Of a DNA stretch of 64,000 nt, positions 19,348 through 28,717 are shown one piece after another. Every line of letters begins with the position of its first letter. The first letter of the stretch is position 1. The notes beneath the pieces are model-generated. The model was not told where the DNA came from, made no database searches, and saw only the letters and a program-made list of their open reading frames with translations. The position numbers and the translations under genes are program-made. Where the stretch lies: positions 2,232,001-2,296,000 of the forward strand of contig NZ_CP126257.1 of NCBI RefSeq assembly GCF_003234175.2. The letters are read 5' to 3'. The stretch comes from Curtobacterium sp. MCSS17_007. Its GTDB lineage: Bacteria > Actinomycetota > Actinomycetes > Actinomycetales > Microbacteriaceae.

Positions 19348-19502
19348 GCGTCGGCCTTCGGCCGCTTCAGGTAGGCGACGAGCCCACCCTCGGGACCGGT
19401 GACGACCTGGACCAGCTCCCACCCCTCGTCCCCGTGGGCGTTGAGGATGGCGGCGGTGTTGTGGATCATCAGCGGCGTGGTGAAGTACTCCCAGCGAGTC
19501 AT
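19344..19502 (-). CDS. Small DUF4177 protein
   Basis: A 52-residue reading frame: MTRWEYFTTPLMIHNTAAIL, then HGDEGWELVQVVTGPEGG and LVAYLKRPKADA. This is the DUF4177 pattern (a Trp-Glu-Tyr start and a DEGWELVQV core). AAGGA lies five bases before the ATG. It is coupled to the RidA gene by a GTGA overlap, as in Mycobacterium (Rv3678A-Rv3678c). Function unknown. The gene is easily missed because of its size. Confidence 0.85.
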   Translation of the reverse strand: MTRWEYFTTPLMIHNTAAILNAHGDEGWELVQVVTGPEGGLVAYLKRPKADA

Positions 19503-19552
19503 GCGGTTCCTTGCCAGCCTTTCAGTCGTGGGCGTCGTTTAGGCTGCATCCT

Positions 19553-22114
19553 ATGTCTGCCCAGAAGTCTGCCTCGCGGACCAAGCCCGTCTCCGCGATC
19601 GGCGCCTTCGTCGGTTTCGTCGGGTTCAGCGCGCTCGCCGGTCTGCTGGTGACGATCGGGGTCACCCCGGCGATCGCCGTCGCCGGCGTCACCACGACCT
19701 CCACGATCGGCGTGTTCGAGTCACTGCCGGAGTACATCGAGATCGGTGACCTCCCGCAGCGCAACGAGATCTACGCGTACAGCAACGGGCAGCCGGTCCA
19801 GCTCGCGACGGTCTACGACCAGAACCGCGAGGAGCTCCAGTACGACCAGATCAGCGACCAGCTGAAGAACGCGGCGATCGACGGCGAGGACAAGCGCTTC
19901 TGGGACCACGGCGGCGTCGACATGACCTCGCTCGTCCGCGCTGGCGTCGGCAGCATCGCCGGCGGGCTCGGTGAGTCCGGCGGCGGGTCGACCCTGACGA
20001 TGCAGCTCGTGCGCAACATCAAGATGCAGCAGGCCCTCGAGCTGCCGACCGAAGAAGAGCGCCAGAAGGCGTACAACGACGCCGTCGAGCAGACCATCCC
20101 CCGCAAGCTCGAGGAGATGAAGCTCGCCATCGGCCTGGCGAAGAAGTACTCGCACAAGGAGATCCTGACCGGGTACCTCAACATCGCCTACTTCGGGGAC
20201 CAGACGTACGGCGTGCAGGCCGCTGCACAGCACTACTTCAACAAGTCGGCGACCGATCTCACGCCGGCCGAGGCCGCCTCGATCCTGGCCATCGTGCAGT
20301 CGCCCAACACGCGCAACCTGGCGAAGGCCGAGAACTACGACGCCAACAAGGCCCGCCGCGACGTCATCCTCAAGTCGATGTACGCGCAGAAGCACCTGAC
20401 GAAGGAGGAGTTCGACCAGGCGATCGCGTCGAACCCCGCGGACTACGTGCACCTGACCGAGCCGAGCCAGGGCTGCAAGTCGGCGGCCGGCAACGGTTCG
20501 CAGTTCTTCTGCGACTACGCCGTCAAGGTGGTCAAGCAGATGTCGCAGCTGGGCGGGACCCAGAAGGAGCGCGACCAGGCCTGGCGCAACGGCGGGTACA
20601 AGATCCAGACCACCCTCGACATCGACCTGAACGGGCAGCAGAAGGACCTGCTGAACAAGTACGATCCGAACACCGAGTCGCGGCTGCAGCTCGGCGGTGC
20701 GCTCAACTCGGTGGAGGCGTCCACGGGCCGCATCCTGACGATGGCCCAGAACAAGGACTACGACCAGTCCCTGCAGTCGCCGCCGACCGCGACCTCGATC
20801 AACTACAGCGTCGACAAGGAGTACGGGGGCTCCATCGGCTTCCAGGTCGGTTCGACGTACAAGGTGTTCACGCTGCTCGACTGGCTGAAGGCCGGCCACG
20901 GGCTGAACGAGACCGTCAACGGGACGCCACACAACACGTCGCGGTGGACCCAGTGCGGTTCGACGATCACCTCGCCGTGGGCGCCGAAGAACGACTCCGC
21001 CGGTGAGCGTGGTCAGTTCACGGTGGCCCGCGCGACGGCCCTGTCGGTGAACGCCGCGTTCGCCTCGATGGCCGCGAAGCTCGACCTCTGCGACATCCGC
21101 CAGACCGCCATGGACCTGGGCGTGCACTCCGCGGACGAGAAGACCGAGCTGAACGCCTACCCGTCGTCGATCCTCGGCACCAACAACATCGCCCCGCTGA
21201 CCATGGCGTCGGCGTACGCGACCATCGCCAACGGCGGGACCTACTGCTCCCCGATCGCGATCGACCAGGTCACCGACGCCACCGGGAAGCAGCTCGGCGG
21301 GCAGCCCAAGCAGTGCAAGCAGGTCCTCGACCCGAGCGTCGCCGCGACTGCCGCCTTCGCGATGCGCGGCACGATCCAGTCCGGCACCGCCGTCGGTGCG
21401 CAGACCCCGGACGGCACGCAGCTGTTCGCCAAGACCGGCACGACGGACAACGCCGAGCAGATCTGGCTCGTGGGCGCGAGCTCGAAGGTCGCGACCGCCT
21501 ACTGGCAGGGCAACACCGACGGCGCGAAGACCAGCCTGCGGAAGTACAGCAGCGGAGCGGGCTACGGCACCTACGCGACGCAGCGTGCACACGTCTGGCA
21601 GCAGGCGATGATCCCGATCAACCAGCGGCACCCGGCCGACCCGTTCCCGACGCCGTCGCAGACCGCCCTGCGCGGGAACAGCGTCGCCGTGCCCGACGTC
21701 ACCGGCAAGACCGCCGACGACGCTCGAGCCACCCTCGCCGGCGCTGGCTTCACGTACGTCGACGGCGGCACGCAGGCCGGCGGCGGCACCCCCGGGACGG
21801 TCTCGTCCACGTCCCCGTCAGCGGGTTCGCTCCTGTCGACCGGCTCGAGCGTGACGGTGTTCACGACCGACGGCAGCCAGACGACGGTCCCGCAGATCAC
21901 CGGCAAGAGCGTCGGTGACGCCAAGAACGCCCTGCAGGGGGCCGGGATCACGAAGGTCGCACTGGCCGGAGACTACGCCAAGGGTGACGGCGGCAACCAG
22001 TGCACGGTCGCCTCGGTCGACCCTGGTGAGGGCACCGCGATCGGCAAGGACGCGACCGTCACGGTGCAGTTGTTCGGCGACAAGGACGGCAAGGCACCGA
22101 AGGACTGCAAGTGA
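19553..22114 (+). CDS. Class A penicillin-binding protein with two PASTA domains
   Basis: The 853-residue bifunctional peptidoglycan synthase has an N-terminal membrane helix (about 20-50), a GT51 glycosyltransferase domain (catalytic Glu in DGEDKRFWDHGGVD, then GGGSTLTMQLVRN), a transpeptidase domain with GSTYKVFTL (SxxK), SVNAAF (SxN) and AKTGTTD (KTG), and two C-terminal PASTA repeats (VAVPDVTGKTADDA and TTVPQITGKSVGDA). A TAGGCT -10 box (19540-19545) exactly seven bases before ATG implies a leaderless mRNA. Equivalent to ponA2 of mycobacteria by position. Overlaps the phosphoesterase gene as GTGA. Confidence 0.93.
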   Translation: MSAQKSASRTKPVSAIGAFVGFVGFSALAGLLVTIGVTPAIAVAGVTTTSTIGVFESLPEYIEIGDLPQRNEIYAYSNGQPVQLATVYDQNREELQYDQISDQLKNAAIDGEDKRFWDHGGVDMTSLVRAGVGSIAGGLGESGGGSTLTMQLVRNIKMQQALELPTEEERQKAYNDAVEQTIPRKLEEMKLAIGLAKKYSHKEILTGYLNIAYFGDQTYGVQAAAQHYFNKSATDLTPAEAASILAIVQSPNTRNLAKAENYDANKARRDVILKSMYAQKHLTKEEFDQAIASNPADYVHLTEPSQGCKSAAGNGSQFFCDYAVKVVKQMSQLGGTQKERDQAWRNGGYKIQTTLDIDLNGQQKDLLNKYDPNTESRLQLGGALNSVEASTGRILTMAQNKDYDQSLQSPPTATSINYSVDKEYGGSIGFQVGSTYKVFTLLDWLKAGHGLNETVNGTPHNTSRWTQCGSTITSPWAPKNDSAGERGQFTVARATALSVNAAFASMAAKLDLCDIRQTAMDLGVHSADEKTELNAYPSSILGTNNIAPLTMASAYATIANGGTYCSPIAIDQVTDATGKQLGGQPKQCKQVLDPSVAATAAFAMRGTIQSGTAVGAQTPDGTQLFAKTGTTDNAEQIWLVGASSKVATAYWQGNTDGAKTSLRKYSSGAGYGTYATQRAHVWQQAMIPINQRHPADPFPTPSQTALRGNSVAVPDVTGKTADDARATLAGAGFTYVDGGTQAGGGTPGTVSSTSPSAGSLLSTGSSVTVFTTDGSQTTVPQITGKSVGDAKNALQGAGITKVALAGDYAKGDGGNQCTVASVDPGEGTAIGKDATVTVQLFGDKDGKAPKDCK

Positions 22115-23067
22115 GCCGCGGCCGCGGCGCGCTGGGAGTGATCGCGGCGGGCGCGGCCGTCGGAGCGGCGACGGCGGCGTGGGGTTCCCTCGTCGAGCGT
22201 CGCCGCTTCGGCATCCGCTGGGAGACGATCCCGGTGCTGCCGGAGGGCTCGCGGGACGTGACCGTCCTGCACCTCTCAGACATCCACATGGCCCCGTGGC
22301 AGGCCGACAAGCAGCAGTGGCTCCGCGACCTGAGCCTGGTCGAGCCCGACTTCGTCGTGAACACCGGCGACAACCTCGGACACGCCACGGCCAACGCGGC
22401 GGTCGAGTACGCGCTCGAGCCGTTCCGCGGCATCCCGGGCGCCTTCGCGCACGGCTCGAACGACTTCTACGGCCCCTCGCCACGGAATCCGTTCAAGTAC
22501 TTCACCGGTCCGAGCGCGCACCACACCGGGCACCGTCAGGTCGAACTCGACATCGATCGACAGACCGCGTTCTTCGAGTCCCTCGGCTGGCTCGACGTCA
22601 ACGACCAGGCCCACGCGATCGAGCTCCGCGGATCGCGCTTCGAGCTCTTCGGCACCTCGGACGCCCACCGCGACTGGGACCGCCTGGACCTGCTGCCGAC
22701 GAACGTCGACGAGATGCGCAGCGCCGTTCCGTGGACCGAGGACGAGGACGGCCCCACGCCGGTCGCCATCGGGATCACGCACGCTCCGTACCGCCGGGTC
22801 CTCGACGCCTTCGTCGACCAGGGTGCGGACATCGTCTTCGCCGGGCACACGCACGGCGGTCAGGTGCAGGTGCCCGGCGTGGGCGCGCTCGTCACCAACT
22901 CGGACCTCCCCCGCCGGTACGTCAGCGGGCTGCACCGGTGGCAGCACCGCGGACACTGGTCGTGGCTCGAGGTCTCGGCGGGCATCGGGACGTCGATCTA
23001 CGCGCCGGTGCGGTTCTCCTGCCGGCCGGAGGCCGTCGTCGTGACCTTCACCGCGAAGACCTCCTGA
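22111..23067 (+). CDS. Metallophosphoesterase, YkuE-like
   Basis: The 318-residue protein has a short hydrophobic start (about 5-22) and a calcineurin-like phosphoesterase fold: LHLSDIHM, VNTGDN, and GHTHGGQVQVPG are the metal-binding motifs. The usual GNHD box is HGSNDFYG, the variant common in this actinobacterial group. Substrate unknown; YkuE relatives act on lipid or nucleotide phosphates. It is coupled to the PBP gene by a GTGA overlap, which suggests an envelope role. Confidence 0.85.
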   Translation: MSRGRGALGVIAAGAAVGAATAAWGSLVERRRFGIRWETIPVLPEGSRDVTVLHLSDIHMAPWQADKQQWLRDLSLVEPDFVVNTGDNLGHATANAAVEYALEPFRGIPGAFAHGSNDFYGPSPRNPFKYFTGPSAHHTGHRQVELDIDRQTAFFESLGWLDVNDQAHAIELRGSRFELFGTSDAHRDWDRLDLLPTNVDEMRSAVPWTEDEDGPTPVAIGITHAPYRRVLDAFVDQGADIVFAGHTHGGQVQVPGVGALVTNSDLPRRYVSGLHRWQHRGHWSWLEVSAGIGTSIYAPVRFSCRPEAVVVTFTAKTS

Positions 23068-23131
23068 CCGAGCTGCACCACGACGCGCCCGGGTGTTCCG
23101 CGGATGGTCGTGAGCACCCCCGAACGTCCGG

Positions 23132-23164
23132 TAGACTTTCCTGGTCGCTCCGGTTCGGAGTGAC
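23132..23164 (+). promoter_or_regulatory. tRNA-Pro promoter -10 box and leader hairpin
   Basis: TAGACT (23132-23137) is a good -10 box. It is followed by GTCGCTCCG-GTT-CGGAGTGAC (23144-23164, one G-U pair), a hairpin ending seven bases before the mature tRNA. Confidence 0.6.
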
Positions 23165-23171
23165 CACACCG

Positions 23172-23246
<75 letters not shown>

Positions 23247-23264
23247 ACTGTGTTGAGACAGTGA

Positions 23265-23299
23265 CGAAGCCCGGGTCCTCGGACCCGGGCTTCGTTTTT
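23265..23299 (+). terminator. Intrinsic terminator after tRNA-Pro
   Basis: Perfect 14-bp stem (23265-23278 / 23281-23294) CGAAGCCCGGGTCC with a two-base centre, then TTTTT (23295-23299). Confidence 0.92.
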
Positions 23300-23394
23300 C
23301 CCTCCGCAGTCAGCGTGCGCCCGTGTGTCCACGGGCACACCAGCACGAGCGATCGCCCCTGCACGGCCGCGCCCCCACTACGCTCGCAGACGTC

Positions 23395-24423
23395 ATGACG
23401 ATCCCTGCCCCGCTCGCCGACGTCCTCGCGGAGATCGGTGACCGCTTCCCCGAGCTCGCGGACGATCCGGTCCTCGCACGGAGCCTCCTCGAGAACGTCA
23501 CGTCGATGATCGCCGACGCGCACGAGCGCTACGCCGCCGGTGCAGCCGACGGCAGCATCGTCAGCGACCGGTACCTCGATCCGGACCACCTGGCCACCGG
23601 TGCCCTCCACGCGGAACACGCCCAACACCCGGCAGGCGCCATGCTCGCCGCGGAGATGCTGTTCGACGCCTACCTTCCCGTGTTCGTCGACGAGGTCGGA
23701 GCCAGCACGACAGAGCAGGTCCTCCGCGCCGCCCGCGCGCTCCACGCCGGGGTGTGGAGCCGGTTCCCGGCCGGCGCGATCGCCTACACCGAGGCGCTCC
23801 GGCAACGGGTCACGACGACGAACCTCGACTCGCGGGCGCAGATCGCACGCGACCTGCACGACCGTGTGGCGCACGGGGTCCTCGCCGGCCTGCAGCGGCT
23901 CGACCTCGTCCTGCTCACCGATCCCCCGCCAGCGGAACGGACGGACCAGCTGGAGGCCGCCGGGCGCCTGCTCCGTGCCGCGCTGACCGACGTGCAGGAC
24001 CTCGCCGTCTCCCTGCACGCCCGCGTCGGCGACGACCGGCTCGACGACGCGCTGCGGCGGCACGTGGACGACCTGTTCCCCGGCGACGACCGACTGACCA
24101 TCACGACGACGGGGACCCCCGGCGTGCTGCCGAACTGGAAGGCAGAGGAGGCGCTCACCATCCTGCTGGAAGCGCTCACCAACCGCAGGAAGCACGCCCC
24201 CGGTTCGACCGCGGTCGTGACCGTCGAGTGGACCACGGCCGCCGTGGTCGCCGTCGTGCGTGACGACGGGCCGGGCTTCACCCCGGGCGCGGACGCCGAC
24301 GGACGACTCGGGCAGCGCACCATGCGCGAACGGGCCGGGATCCTCGGCGCGCGGCTCGACGTCGAGAGCGCACCGGGTGCCGGCACCACCGTCCGTCTGA
24401 CCGTCCCGAGGGGCTCCCTGTGA
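23395..24423 (+). CDS. Cytosolic sensor histidine kinase (HisKA_3 / NarL type)
   Basis: The 342-residue kinase has no membrane segment; residues 1-150 are an unassigned, Ala-rich helical sensor. The phosphoacceptor box is QIARDLHDRVAHGVL (about 159-173), followed by an HATPase_c domain with an N-box-like LLEALTNRRKHA (Val usual, here Arg) and VVRDDGPGF. ATG 23395 has no ribosome site; a TACGCT box ten bases upstream implies a very short leader. Coupled to the next regulator by GTGA. The signal must be intracellular. Confidence 0.88.
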   Translation: MTIPAPLADVLAEIGDRFPELADDPVLARSLLENVTSMIADAHERYAAGAADGSIVSDRYLDPDHLATGALHAEHAQHPAGAMLAAEMLFDAYLPVFVDEVGASTTEQVLRAARALHAGVWSRFPAGAIAYTEALRQRVTTTNLDSRAQIARDLHDRVAHGVLAGLQRLDLVLLTDPPPAERTDQLEAAGRLLRAALTDVQDLAVSLHARVGDDRLDDALRRHVDDLFPGDDRLTITTTGTPGVLPNWKAEEALTILLEALTNRRKHAPGSTAVVTVEWTTAAVVAVVRDDGPGFTPGADADGRLGQRTMRERAGILGARLDVESAPGAGTTVRLTVPRGSL

Positions 24424-25040
24424 CCACCATCACCCACGTCGCACTCGTCGACGACCACCGGCTCTTCCGCGAGGGGCTCGCGACGATCCTGTCCGCCGTG
24501 CCCACCATCCGGGTGGTCGCCCACGGTGAGCGCCCGTCGGACGTGCTCGACTCCCCCGAGGCGGCCGCGATCGACGTGCTCCTCCTCGACGTCGAGCTCG
24601 ACGGGCCGCCGGCGCGCACCACCATCGCGACCGTTCGGCGCAGCCACCCGCGCATCAGCGTCGTCGTGCTCACGATGCACCGCGACGCCGTCCTCCGCCG
24701 GGCACTGCTCGACGCGGGAGCCGTCGACTTCGTCACCAAGGACACCCCCAGCCGCGAACTCGTCGACCGGATCGTCCGAGCGACCCGCACCGGCGCGGCC
24801 CCGGTGACGTTCCCGGTGGACCTCGTCACGGACGCACGCGCCGGGTCACCGCTCAGCGACCGGGAACTCGAGGTGCTCCGACTCGTGGCCGCAGCCCGGT
24901 CGAACGCCGAGATCGCCACCGAGCTCGGGCTGGCGGTCGGCACGGTGAAGCGCCACGTCTACAACGTCTACCGCAAGCTCGACGTCGGGACACGCGTCGC
25001 CGCCATCACCGCCGCCACCCGCCTCGGCCTGCTCGCCTGA
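24420..25040 (+). CDS. NarL/FixJ-family response regulator
   Basis: The 206-residue protein has a receiver (acidic pair in ALVDDHRLF, phospho-Asp in VLLLDVELDG, Lys in FVTKDTPS) and a LuxR-type helix-turn-helix (LSDRELEVLRLVAAARSNAE, then GTVKRHVYNVYRKL). It is the partner of the overlapping histidine kinase. Targets unknown. Confidence 0.93.
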   Translation: MTTITHVALVDDHRLFREGLATILSAVPTIRVVAHGERPSDVLDSPEAAAIDVLLLDVELDGPPARTTIATVRRSHPRISVVVLTMHRDAVLRRALLDAGAVDFVTKDTPSRELVDRIVRATRTGAAPVTFPVDLVTDARAGSPLSDRELEVLRLVAAARSNAEIATELGLAVGTVKRHVYNVYRKLDVGTRVAAITAATRLGLLA

Positions 25041-25058
25041 CGCCGGTACGGTCGGGCG

Positions 25059-26096
25059 CTAGACCGTCGCGCCGGCCGGGACGAGCCGTCCCTCGGCCTG
25101 CAGCGACGCCACCACGTCGAGCGCCTGGTGCCGGTAGCGGGCCTGCGCAGCGCCCGGAGCGACGATGACGCCGTCGGCCCCGGTCGACGCGACCAGCTCG
25201 TTGAGCTTCGTCGCGACCTGCTCACGCGACCCGTAGGCCTGCCGCTCCGTGCGCGCGGCGATGAAGCGACGCTCGAGGTCGGAGAACTCGTACGCGCGGG
25301 CCTCGTCCATCGACACCGGCTCGGGCTTCGCCCCCTGCCGCATCCGGATGAACGAGATCATCCCGGGAGCGCTCTGCTCCTCGACGACCGCCGGGTCCTC
25401 GTCAGTGACGACCTGCACGCCGATCAGCGCGTTCGGCGTCTGCCGGAACCTCGACGGCCGGAACGAGTCCCGGTAGAGCGCGAGCGCCGCCTCGGTGTTG
25501 TCCGACGCGAAGTGGTGCGCGAAGGCGAACGACACCCCGAGCGCACCCGCCACCTGGGCGCTGTAGCCCGAGGACCCGAGCAGCCAGAACTCCGGGACGT
25601 CGCCGTAGCCGGGCACGGCGCGGATGCGCGAGAGCGGGTTCCCCTCGTCCATCCCGGTGAAGAACCCGATCAGGTCGGCGAGCTGCTGCGGGAAGTCGTC
25701 GACGTCGAGACGGTCCGTGCGCCGCAGGGCCATCGCGGTCGCGCCGTCGGTGCCGGGTGCCCGTCCGATGCCGAGGTCGACACGGTCCCCGTACAGCGCC
25801 CGCAGCGTGCCGAACTGCTCGGCGACGACGAGCGGCGCATGGTTCGGCAGCATCACGCCGCCGGAGCCGATGCGGATGCGCGAGGTCGCAGCGCCGACCG
25901 CGCTGAGCAGCACCGCCGGCGCGGACGAGGTGATGCCCGGCATGCCGTGGTGCTCCGCGACCCAGATCCGCTCGTAGCCGAGCCGCTCGGCGTGCACCGC
26001 CATGTCGATCGACCCCTGCAGGGCCTCGGTGTTCGACTGACCGTACTCGCGGGTGGCCAGGTCGAGGACGGACAGGTGCACGGTGGCGTCGCTCAT
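25059..26096 (-). CDS. LLM class flavin-dependent oxidoreductase (luciferase-like)
   Basis: The 345-residue protein starts [20 protein letters not shown] and has the typical [19 protein letters not shown] and [20 protein letters not shown] segments and [20 protein letters not shown]. It is a TIM-barrel flavoprotein of the group 1 luciferase-like superfamily (MsnO8-like), using FMN or F420; the substrate is unknown. It converges with the two-component pair to its left, only 18 bp apart, and stands alone. Confidence 0.87.
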   Translation of the reverse strand: MSDATVHLSVLDLATREYGQSNTEALQGSIDMAVHAERLGYERIWVAEHHGMPGITSSAPAVLLSAVGAATSRIRIGSGGVMLPNHAPLVVAEQFGTLRALYGDRVDLGIGRAPGTDGATAMALRRTDRLDVDDFPQQLADLIGFFTGMDEGNPLSRIRAVPGYGDVPEFWLLGSSGYSAQVAGALGVSFAFAHHFASDNTEAALALYRDSFRPSRFRQTPNALIGVQVVTDEDPAVVEEQSAPGMISFIRMRQGAKPEPVSMDEARAYEFSDLERRFIAARTERQAYGSREQVATKLNELVASTGADGVIVAPGAAQARYRHQALDVVASLQAEGRLVPAGATV

Positions 26097-26142
26097 GCCG
26101 ACGACAACCGTTGCCGACGTGCGCGCATTCCGCACCACGGAC

Positions 26143-26184
26143 GGACGGGAGGCACGTGGCGGCGCGGCCCCGCGCCTCCCGTCC
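26143..26184. repeat. GACGGGAGGC palindrome, imperfect copy upstream of the LLM gene
   Basis: Outer arms GGACGGGAGGC (26143-26153) and GCCTCCCGTCC (26174-26184) are perfect; the 20-base interior pairs only partly. Lies between the tdk stop and the LLM start, so it could end the tdk operon. Confidence 0.75.
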
Positions 26185-26215
26185 CTCGGTGGGTCACCCG
26201 ACGGACGTGGACCGG

Positions 26216-26851
26216 TCAGTGCGCGAGCTCGCCGTCCAGGCGTCCGCCGGACTCGCTCAGGTAGCAGTTCGCGCAGAGCGACTCGTAGGTGACGTCGAGG
26301 CCGTCGATCGCGACCTGCGACCCGTCGAACACGAAGCGTCCGTCGACCTTGCGCGCGTTGAAGACCGCCTTGCGTCCGCACCGGCAGATGGTCTTGAGTT
26401 CCTCGAGTGAGTGCGCGACCTCGAGGAGCCGTGCGCTGCCGGGGAACGCCTCGGTCCGGAAGTCGGTGCGGATGCCGTACGCGAGCACCGGGACCTCGTC
26501 GAGCACCGCGACCCGGAGCAGGTCGTCGACCTGCTTCGGCGTGAGGAACTGCGCCTCGTCGACGAGCACGCAGCTCACCGGGCGCACCATGCCGTCGAGA
26601 CGGTCGGACGCCGGGTCCGTGGCACCGGCGTCGGCCACCGCGGCACGGACGTCGTCGTGCGGGGCGAACACGACGTCGACCTCGCGGGTCACCCCGAGCC
26701 GGGAGACGATCTCACGGTCGCCCTTGGTGTCCACGGACGGCTTGGCCAGGAGCACGCGCTGTCCGCGTTCCTCGTAGTTGTACGCCGCCTGCAGGAGCCC
26801 GGTGCTCTTGCCGCTGTTCATCGCGCCGTACCGGAAGTAGAGCTTCGCCAC
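26216..26851 (-). CDS. tdk: Thymidine kinase
   Basis: The 211-residue type II thymidine kinase salvages thymidine to dTMP. P-loop [14 protein letters not shown] near residue 8, Walker B-like VDEAQFL, and the zinc lasso [14 protein letters not shown] with the later CANCYL are visible. GTG 26851 shares a base with the stop of the preceding response regulator, making it the last gene of the kinase/regulator operon. That link is unusual for a salvage enzyme. Confidence 0.95.
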   Translation of the reverse strand: MAKLYFRYGAMNSGKSTGLLQAAYNYEERGQRVLLAKPSVDTKGDREIVSRLGVTREVDVVFAPHDDVRAAVADAGATDPASDRLDGMVRPVSCVLVDEAQFLTPKQVDDLLRVAVLDEVPVLAYGIRTDFRTEAFPGSARLLEVAHSLEELKTICRCGRKAVFNARKVDGRFVFDGSQVAIDGLDVTYESLCANCYLSESGGRLDGELAH

Positions 26852-27552
26852 TACGCGAGGAACCCGTCCTCGGCGGCACGGCGGATGAGGTCCGACTTCT
26901 TCGACGCGGGGCGACCGACCTTGCTGTACTTCTCGCGGACACGTCGCAGGTAGGTCTTCGCCGTCTCGTACTGCACGTTCATCTGCGCGGCCACCTCGTT
27001 GGTCGAGTAGCCGGACACGTAGAGGCGCAGCGCCTCTTCCTCGCCCGCGCTGAGCTTCGGACGCTGGTGTGCGTTCGCGCCCGTCGGCAGCGGTCGCCAG
27101 TCGCGCTGCGGCGGTGTCTCGCGCGAGACGCCCATGACCTCGCGCGCCACGTCCATGACCTCGCGCATGGGCAGGGACTTCGACAGGAACGCCGCCGCGC
27201 CGGCTGCGAGGGCGCGGTCGCGGGACTCACGACTGTCGACGCTCGAGAGCACGATGACCTTCGCGCCGGCGGCCCGGCAGGTCCGCACGCGAGCCTCGAT
27301 CGACACGGGCTCCTTGAGCTGGAAGTCGAGGAACACGAGGTCCGTCGGGAAGTTCTCGCTGTGCACCATCTCGAGCCACGTGTGCGCGGTGAGGGCGAGG
27401 TCGAAGTCGAAGGCGTTCACGGCGATCCAGCTCGACAGGCTGTCGAGCAGCACTTCGTGGTCGTCGAGGATCGCCAGCCGCACGCGTCGTGTTCCGGGCT
27501 GCGGGAGCGGGGGCACGCCCTCCGTGGTCCGGTTCGGGTCAGTGCTGGTCAT
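26851..27552 (-). CDS. LuxR-type response regulator
   Basis: The 233-residue protein has a Pro-rich start (about 1-22), a receiver with LAILDDHEVLLDSL, phospho-Asp in LVFLDFQLKE and Lys in AFLSKSLPMRE, a linker, then a LuxR HTH (LSAGEEEALRLYVSGYSTNE, TAKTYLRRVREKY). The recognition helix begins VAAQMNVQYE rather than the common form. Overlaps the pseudokinase gene by 14 bp and touches tdk. Confidence 0.9.
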   Translation of the reverse strand: MTSTDPNRTTEGVPPLPQPGTRRVRLAILDDHEVLLDSLSSWIAVNAFDFDLALTAHTWLEMVHSENFPTDLVFLDFQLKEPVSIEARVRTCRAAGAKVIVLSSVDSRESRDRALAAGAAAFLSKSLPMREVMDVAREVMGVSRETPPQRDWRPLPTGANAHQRPKLSAGEEEALRLYVSGYSTNEVAAQMNVQYETAKTYLRRVREKYSKVGRPASKKSDLIRRAAEDGFLA

Positions 27553-28717
27553 AGGAGAACCTTAGTGCGAGGGACGATGGTCGGACGGCGACGTCGAGGT
27601 CGGGGAAGGTGACGCGGAGCACCGCGAAGTAGGGGTCGAAGGTGCGGTGGATGCCCGTGTCCGAGTCGTCCACCGCCAGCTCCATCCGCACGGCGACACG
27701 ATCGGAGGGTGCGCCGAGTCCCTCCGCGCGGCGGACCACGGCGTGGAACCCGGCCGGGTCGACGGTGGCGGCGCCGAGGGCGGCCCGCACGAACGTCCGC
27801 ACCACGGTCCGCTGCTCGGCGTCGAGCGTCGCGATGAGGCCGTCGGGATCGTCCACCGACTCGGCGGAGCCGCCCTCGACGACGACCGCGTACTCGAACC
27901 ACGTCCGGTCGGCGTCCGCGACCATGGCCCGTCGGATGCCGTCCGCGATCGCCCGGGCACGGTCCCGGTCCGCGTCGGTGATGACCTCACGGGTCCGGAG
28001 CTCGGCGAAGAACGGCGCGACGTCGCGGGCGAGGATCACGGAGCGGTCCTGCTGCACGCTGGCGGCGATGCCGTCACGTTCGGCCCGCGCGACGGAGTAC
28101 GAGCCGGCTCGTATCTGCACCCGTTCCGCGAGCCCGGCGAAGGTCCACGCGAACACGACCGACGCAGCGGTGAGCACGAGCGTCGGAGCCGCGCCCAGGA
28201 ACGCCGCGACGGCGACGGGCACCTGGTGCGGGAAGACGGAGGCTGCGACGCCCCACGTGACCGCGTCGACGACTGCGAGCACCGCACCGCCGACGGCCAG
28301 GTCGCGCCACGGCCGGTACGGCGCGACCATCACGACGCCGGTCGCGGTGAGCAGGCACATGAAGTCGTTGAGGGCGTTCCGGTCCGGCCCCCACTGGGCA
28401 GCGACGCTCGTCACCGAGGCCGTCGCGAGCAGGACCACGTGCAGCACGTACGCCCACCGCGGGAAGGGCGCGCGGAACGGCGACGACGCGGCCACCACCA
28501 CGGCACCGGACGCCGCGAGGAGCAGCACCGTCAGGGCACTGAGGGTCGGGGACCCGGGGACGTCACGGTCGAACACCGACACCAGGAGCGCCCACAGGAC
28601 ACCGGCGGCGCCGAGCACGACGGCGAGCGGCCGGGATCCCATCGCCCCGAGCGGGTCGTACTGCTGTGCCGTCCGCGAACCCCTCACCGCAGCGCGCACC
28701 GCGTCCACCCGGCTCAC
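27539..28717 (-). CDS. Membrane protein with degenerate histidine-kinase-like soluble part
   Basis: The 392-residue protein has about six membrane helices (roughly 28-190) and a 190-residue cytoplasmic region. That region has a dimerisation-like helix pair (VAPFFAELRTREVITDADRD, then IADGIRRAMVADADRTWFEYAV) but no phosphorylatable His box and no N-, D- or G-box of an ATPase. I infer a pseudokinase or co-sensor for the kinase encoded just before it (GTGA overlap at 28714-28717). Conserved function not known to me. Confidence 0.65.
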   Translation of the reverse strand: MSRVDAVRAAVRGSRTAQQYDPLGAMGSRPLAVVLGAAGVLWALLVSVFDRDVPGSPTLSALTVLLLAASGAVVVAASSPFRAPFPRWAYVLHVVLLATASVTSVAAQWGPDRNALNDFMCLLTATGVVMVAPYRPWRDLAVGGAVLAVVDAVTWGVAASVFPHQVPVAVAAFLGAAPTLVLTAASVVFAWTFAGLAERVQIRAGSYSVARAERDGIAASVQQDRSVILARDVAPFFAELRTREVITDADRDRARAIADGIRRAMVADADRTWFEYAVVVEGGSAESVDDPDGLIATLDAEQRTVVRTFVRAALGAATVDPAGFHAVVRRAEGLGAPSDRVAVRMELAVDDSDTGIHRTFDPYFAVLRVTFPDLDVAVRPSSLALRFSYDQH